A stretch of 64,000 nucleotides of DNA from Nocardioides jejuensis. Its GTDB lineage: Bacteria; Actinomycetota; Actinomycetes; Propionibacteriales; Nocardioidaceae. This document shows, in pieces, positions 63,438 to 64,000 of this stretch (its first letter is position 1; the number at the start of each line of letters is the position of its first letter). The translations under genes and the position numbers were made by a program. The stretch lies in the NCBI RefSeq assembly GCF_004337475.1, contig NZ_SJZJ01000001.1:124001-188000 (forward strand), in the 5' to 3' direction. The notes beneath the pieces are model-generated. The model saw nothing but the letters and a program-made list of their open reading frames with translations. It made no database searches and was not told the origin of the DNA.

Positions 63438-64000
63438 TCAGAGGTCGATGGAGACGTCGCCACACGGAGCCGAGATGCACGGCTTGATGTTGACGTCGTT
63501 GTCGGTGTTGAGGTCGCCAGTCAGGACGTTGCGCGTGATGCCCGTGAGCTTCGTGCTGACGCAGGCGTTGCAGATGCCGATGCGGCAGCCGTAGTCCGGG
63601 TTGAGCCCGGCGGCCTCGGCCTGCTCGAGGATCGTCTGACCGTTGTTGTCGGCCTTCTCGCCCGAGGCGGCGAAGACCAGCTCGCCGGTGGCCTCATCGG
63701 TCGGCACGGTGCGGGTCGGGGCAGCGAACTGCTCCAGGTGGAGCCGGTCGGAGATGCCTTCGGCCTCGAAGACGGCACGGACGCCGTCCATGAGCGGCAT
63801 CGGGCCGCAGAGGAACGTCTCGGCCTCGGCGAAGTGCTTGTCGGCCGCGACGAGGTGCTCGCGGCTGAAGAAGCCCTGCAGGTCGCCCTCGTCCGAGTTG
63901 GTGTAGGCCCGGATGATCCGGACGCCCTCGTACTTCGCCTGGATCTCCTCGAGCTCCTCGCGGTAGATCACGTCGTCAGGCGTGAACGCGTAGTGCAGGA
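63438..64000 (-). CDS. Ferredoxin reductase with C-terminal 2Fe-2S domain, 5' part outside window
   Basis: The last 187 residues are visible. FNR-like NAD-binding end (RIIRAYTNSDEGD, FLCGPMPLMDGVRAVF), then a plant-type ferredoxin domain with GCRIGICNACVS (CxxxxCxxC) and a late Cys in NIKPCISAPCGDV. It hands electrons from NAD(P)H to the desaturase encoded 32 bp downstream, as Rv3230c does for DesA3. The start and the FAD domain are past base 64000. Confidence 0.9.
   Translation of the reverse strand, partial: LHYAFTPDDVIYREELEEIQAKYEGVRIIRAYTNSDEGDLQGFFSREHLVAADKHFAEAETFLCGPMPLMDGVRAVFEAEGISDRLHLEQFAAPTRTVPTDEATGELVFAASGEKADNNGQTILEQAEAAGLNPDYGCRIGICNACVSTKLTGITRNVLTGDLNTDNDVNIKPCISAPCGDVSIDL

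Overview
The window reads as a chromosomal segment of a high-GC actinobacterium, most likely a Nocardioides-like member of the Nocardioidaceae (my inference; no marker such as 16S rRNA is present). Support: strongly GC-biased third codon positions, many GTG/TTG starts and ATGA/TGATG overlaps, an EndoMS/NucS mismatch endonuclease, an actinobacterial Kgd 2-oxoglutarate decarboxylase/dehydrogenase, Rho with a long actinobacterial insert, and the classic actinobacterial order argS-lysA-hom-thrC-thrB-rho-rpmE-prfA-prmC-tsaC-wecA-atpI-atpBEFHAGDC-DUF2550.

Layout. (1) 1-8.2 kb is an accessory catabolic region: a leftward unit (SCP2-like protein, gamma-glutamylamide-type glutamine synthetase, PuuD-like hydrolase) divergent from an APC permease, then a 3-aminobutyryl-CoA ammonia-lyase-like hotdog protein, a Baeyer-Villiger-type flavin monooxygenase, an HSL-type alpha/beta hydrolase and a flavin amine oxidase. 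Two near-identical 16-bp sites in front of the permease and of the hotdog gene suggest one regulator. The likely theme is uptake and breakdown of an amine or beta-amino acid. (2) 8.2-19 kb is mixed housekeeping: adenylate cyclase, DivIVA-like coiled coil, AI-2E-type exporter, EamA/CGNR pair, esterase, metallo-beta-lactamase-fold hydrolase, an unusual 3-hydroxybutyryl-CoA dehydrogenase, nucS, pentapeptide protein, DUF952-membrane fusion, ferritin and a Cys-rich small protein preceded by an iron-box-like site. (3) 19.1-24.3 kb has a CitA/DcuS-type two-component system divergent from a NitT/TauT-type ABC transporter. (4) 24.3-28.3 kb carries MeaA-type ethylmalonyl-CoA mutase, a STAS protein, PduO-type cobalamin adenosyltransferase and a small catalase-like heme protein.

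(5) 28.3-40.6 kb is the ATP synthase operon with its usual upstream neighbours (wecA-like transferase, tsaC, prmC, prfA, rpmE). (6) 40.7-43.4 kb is a gluconate uptake/kinase/regulator module inserted between rpmE and rho. (7) 43.5-46.3 kb has rho and a protein built from 14 gap-free decapeptide repeats, the most unusual coding sequence here. (8) 46.3-50.0 kb is a patch of lower GC with orphan membrane and lipoproteins, a DUF222-HNH (13E12-type) gene and an ORF remnant; it separates rho from thrB. (9) 50.0-56.6 kb is thrB-thrC-hom-lysA-argS plus tRNA-Arg(CCG). (10) 56.7-64 kb holds an acyltransferase, kgd, two small proteins facing each other over a bidirectional terminator, and a fatty-acid desaturase with its ferredoxin-reductase partner, which runs off the right edge.
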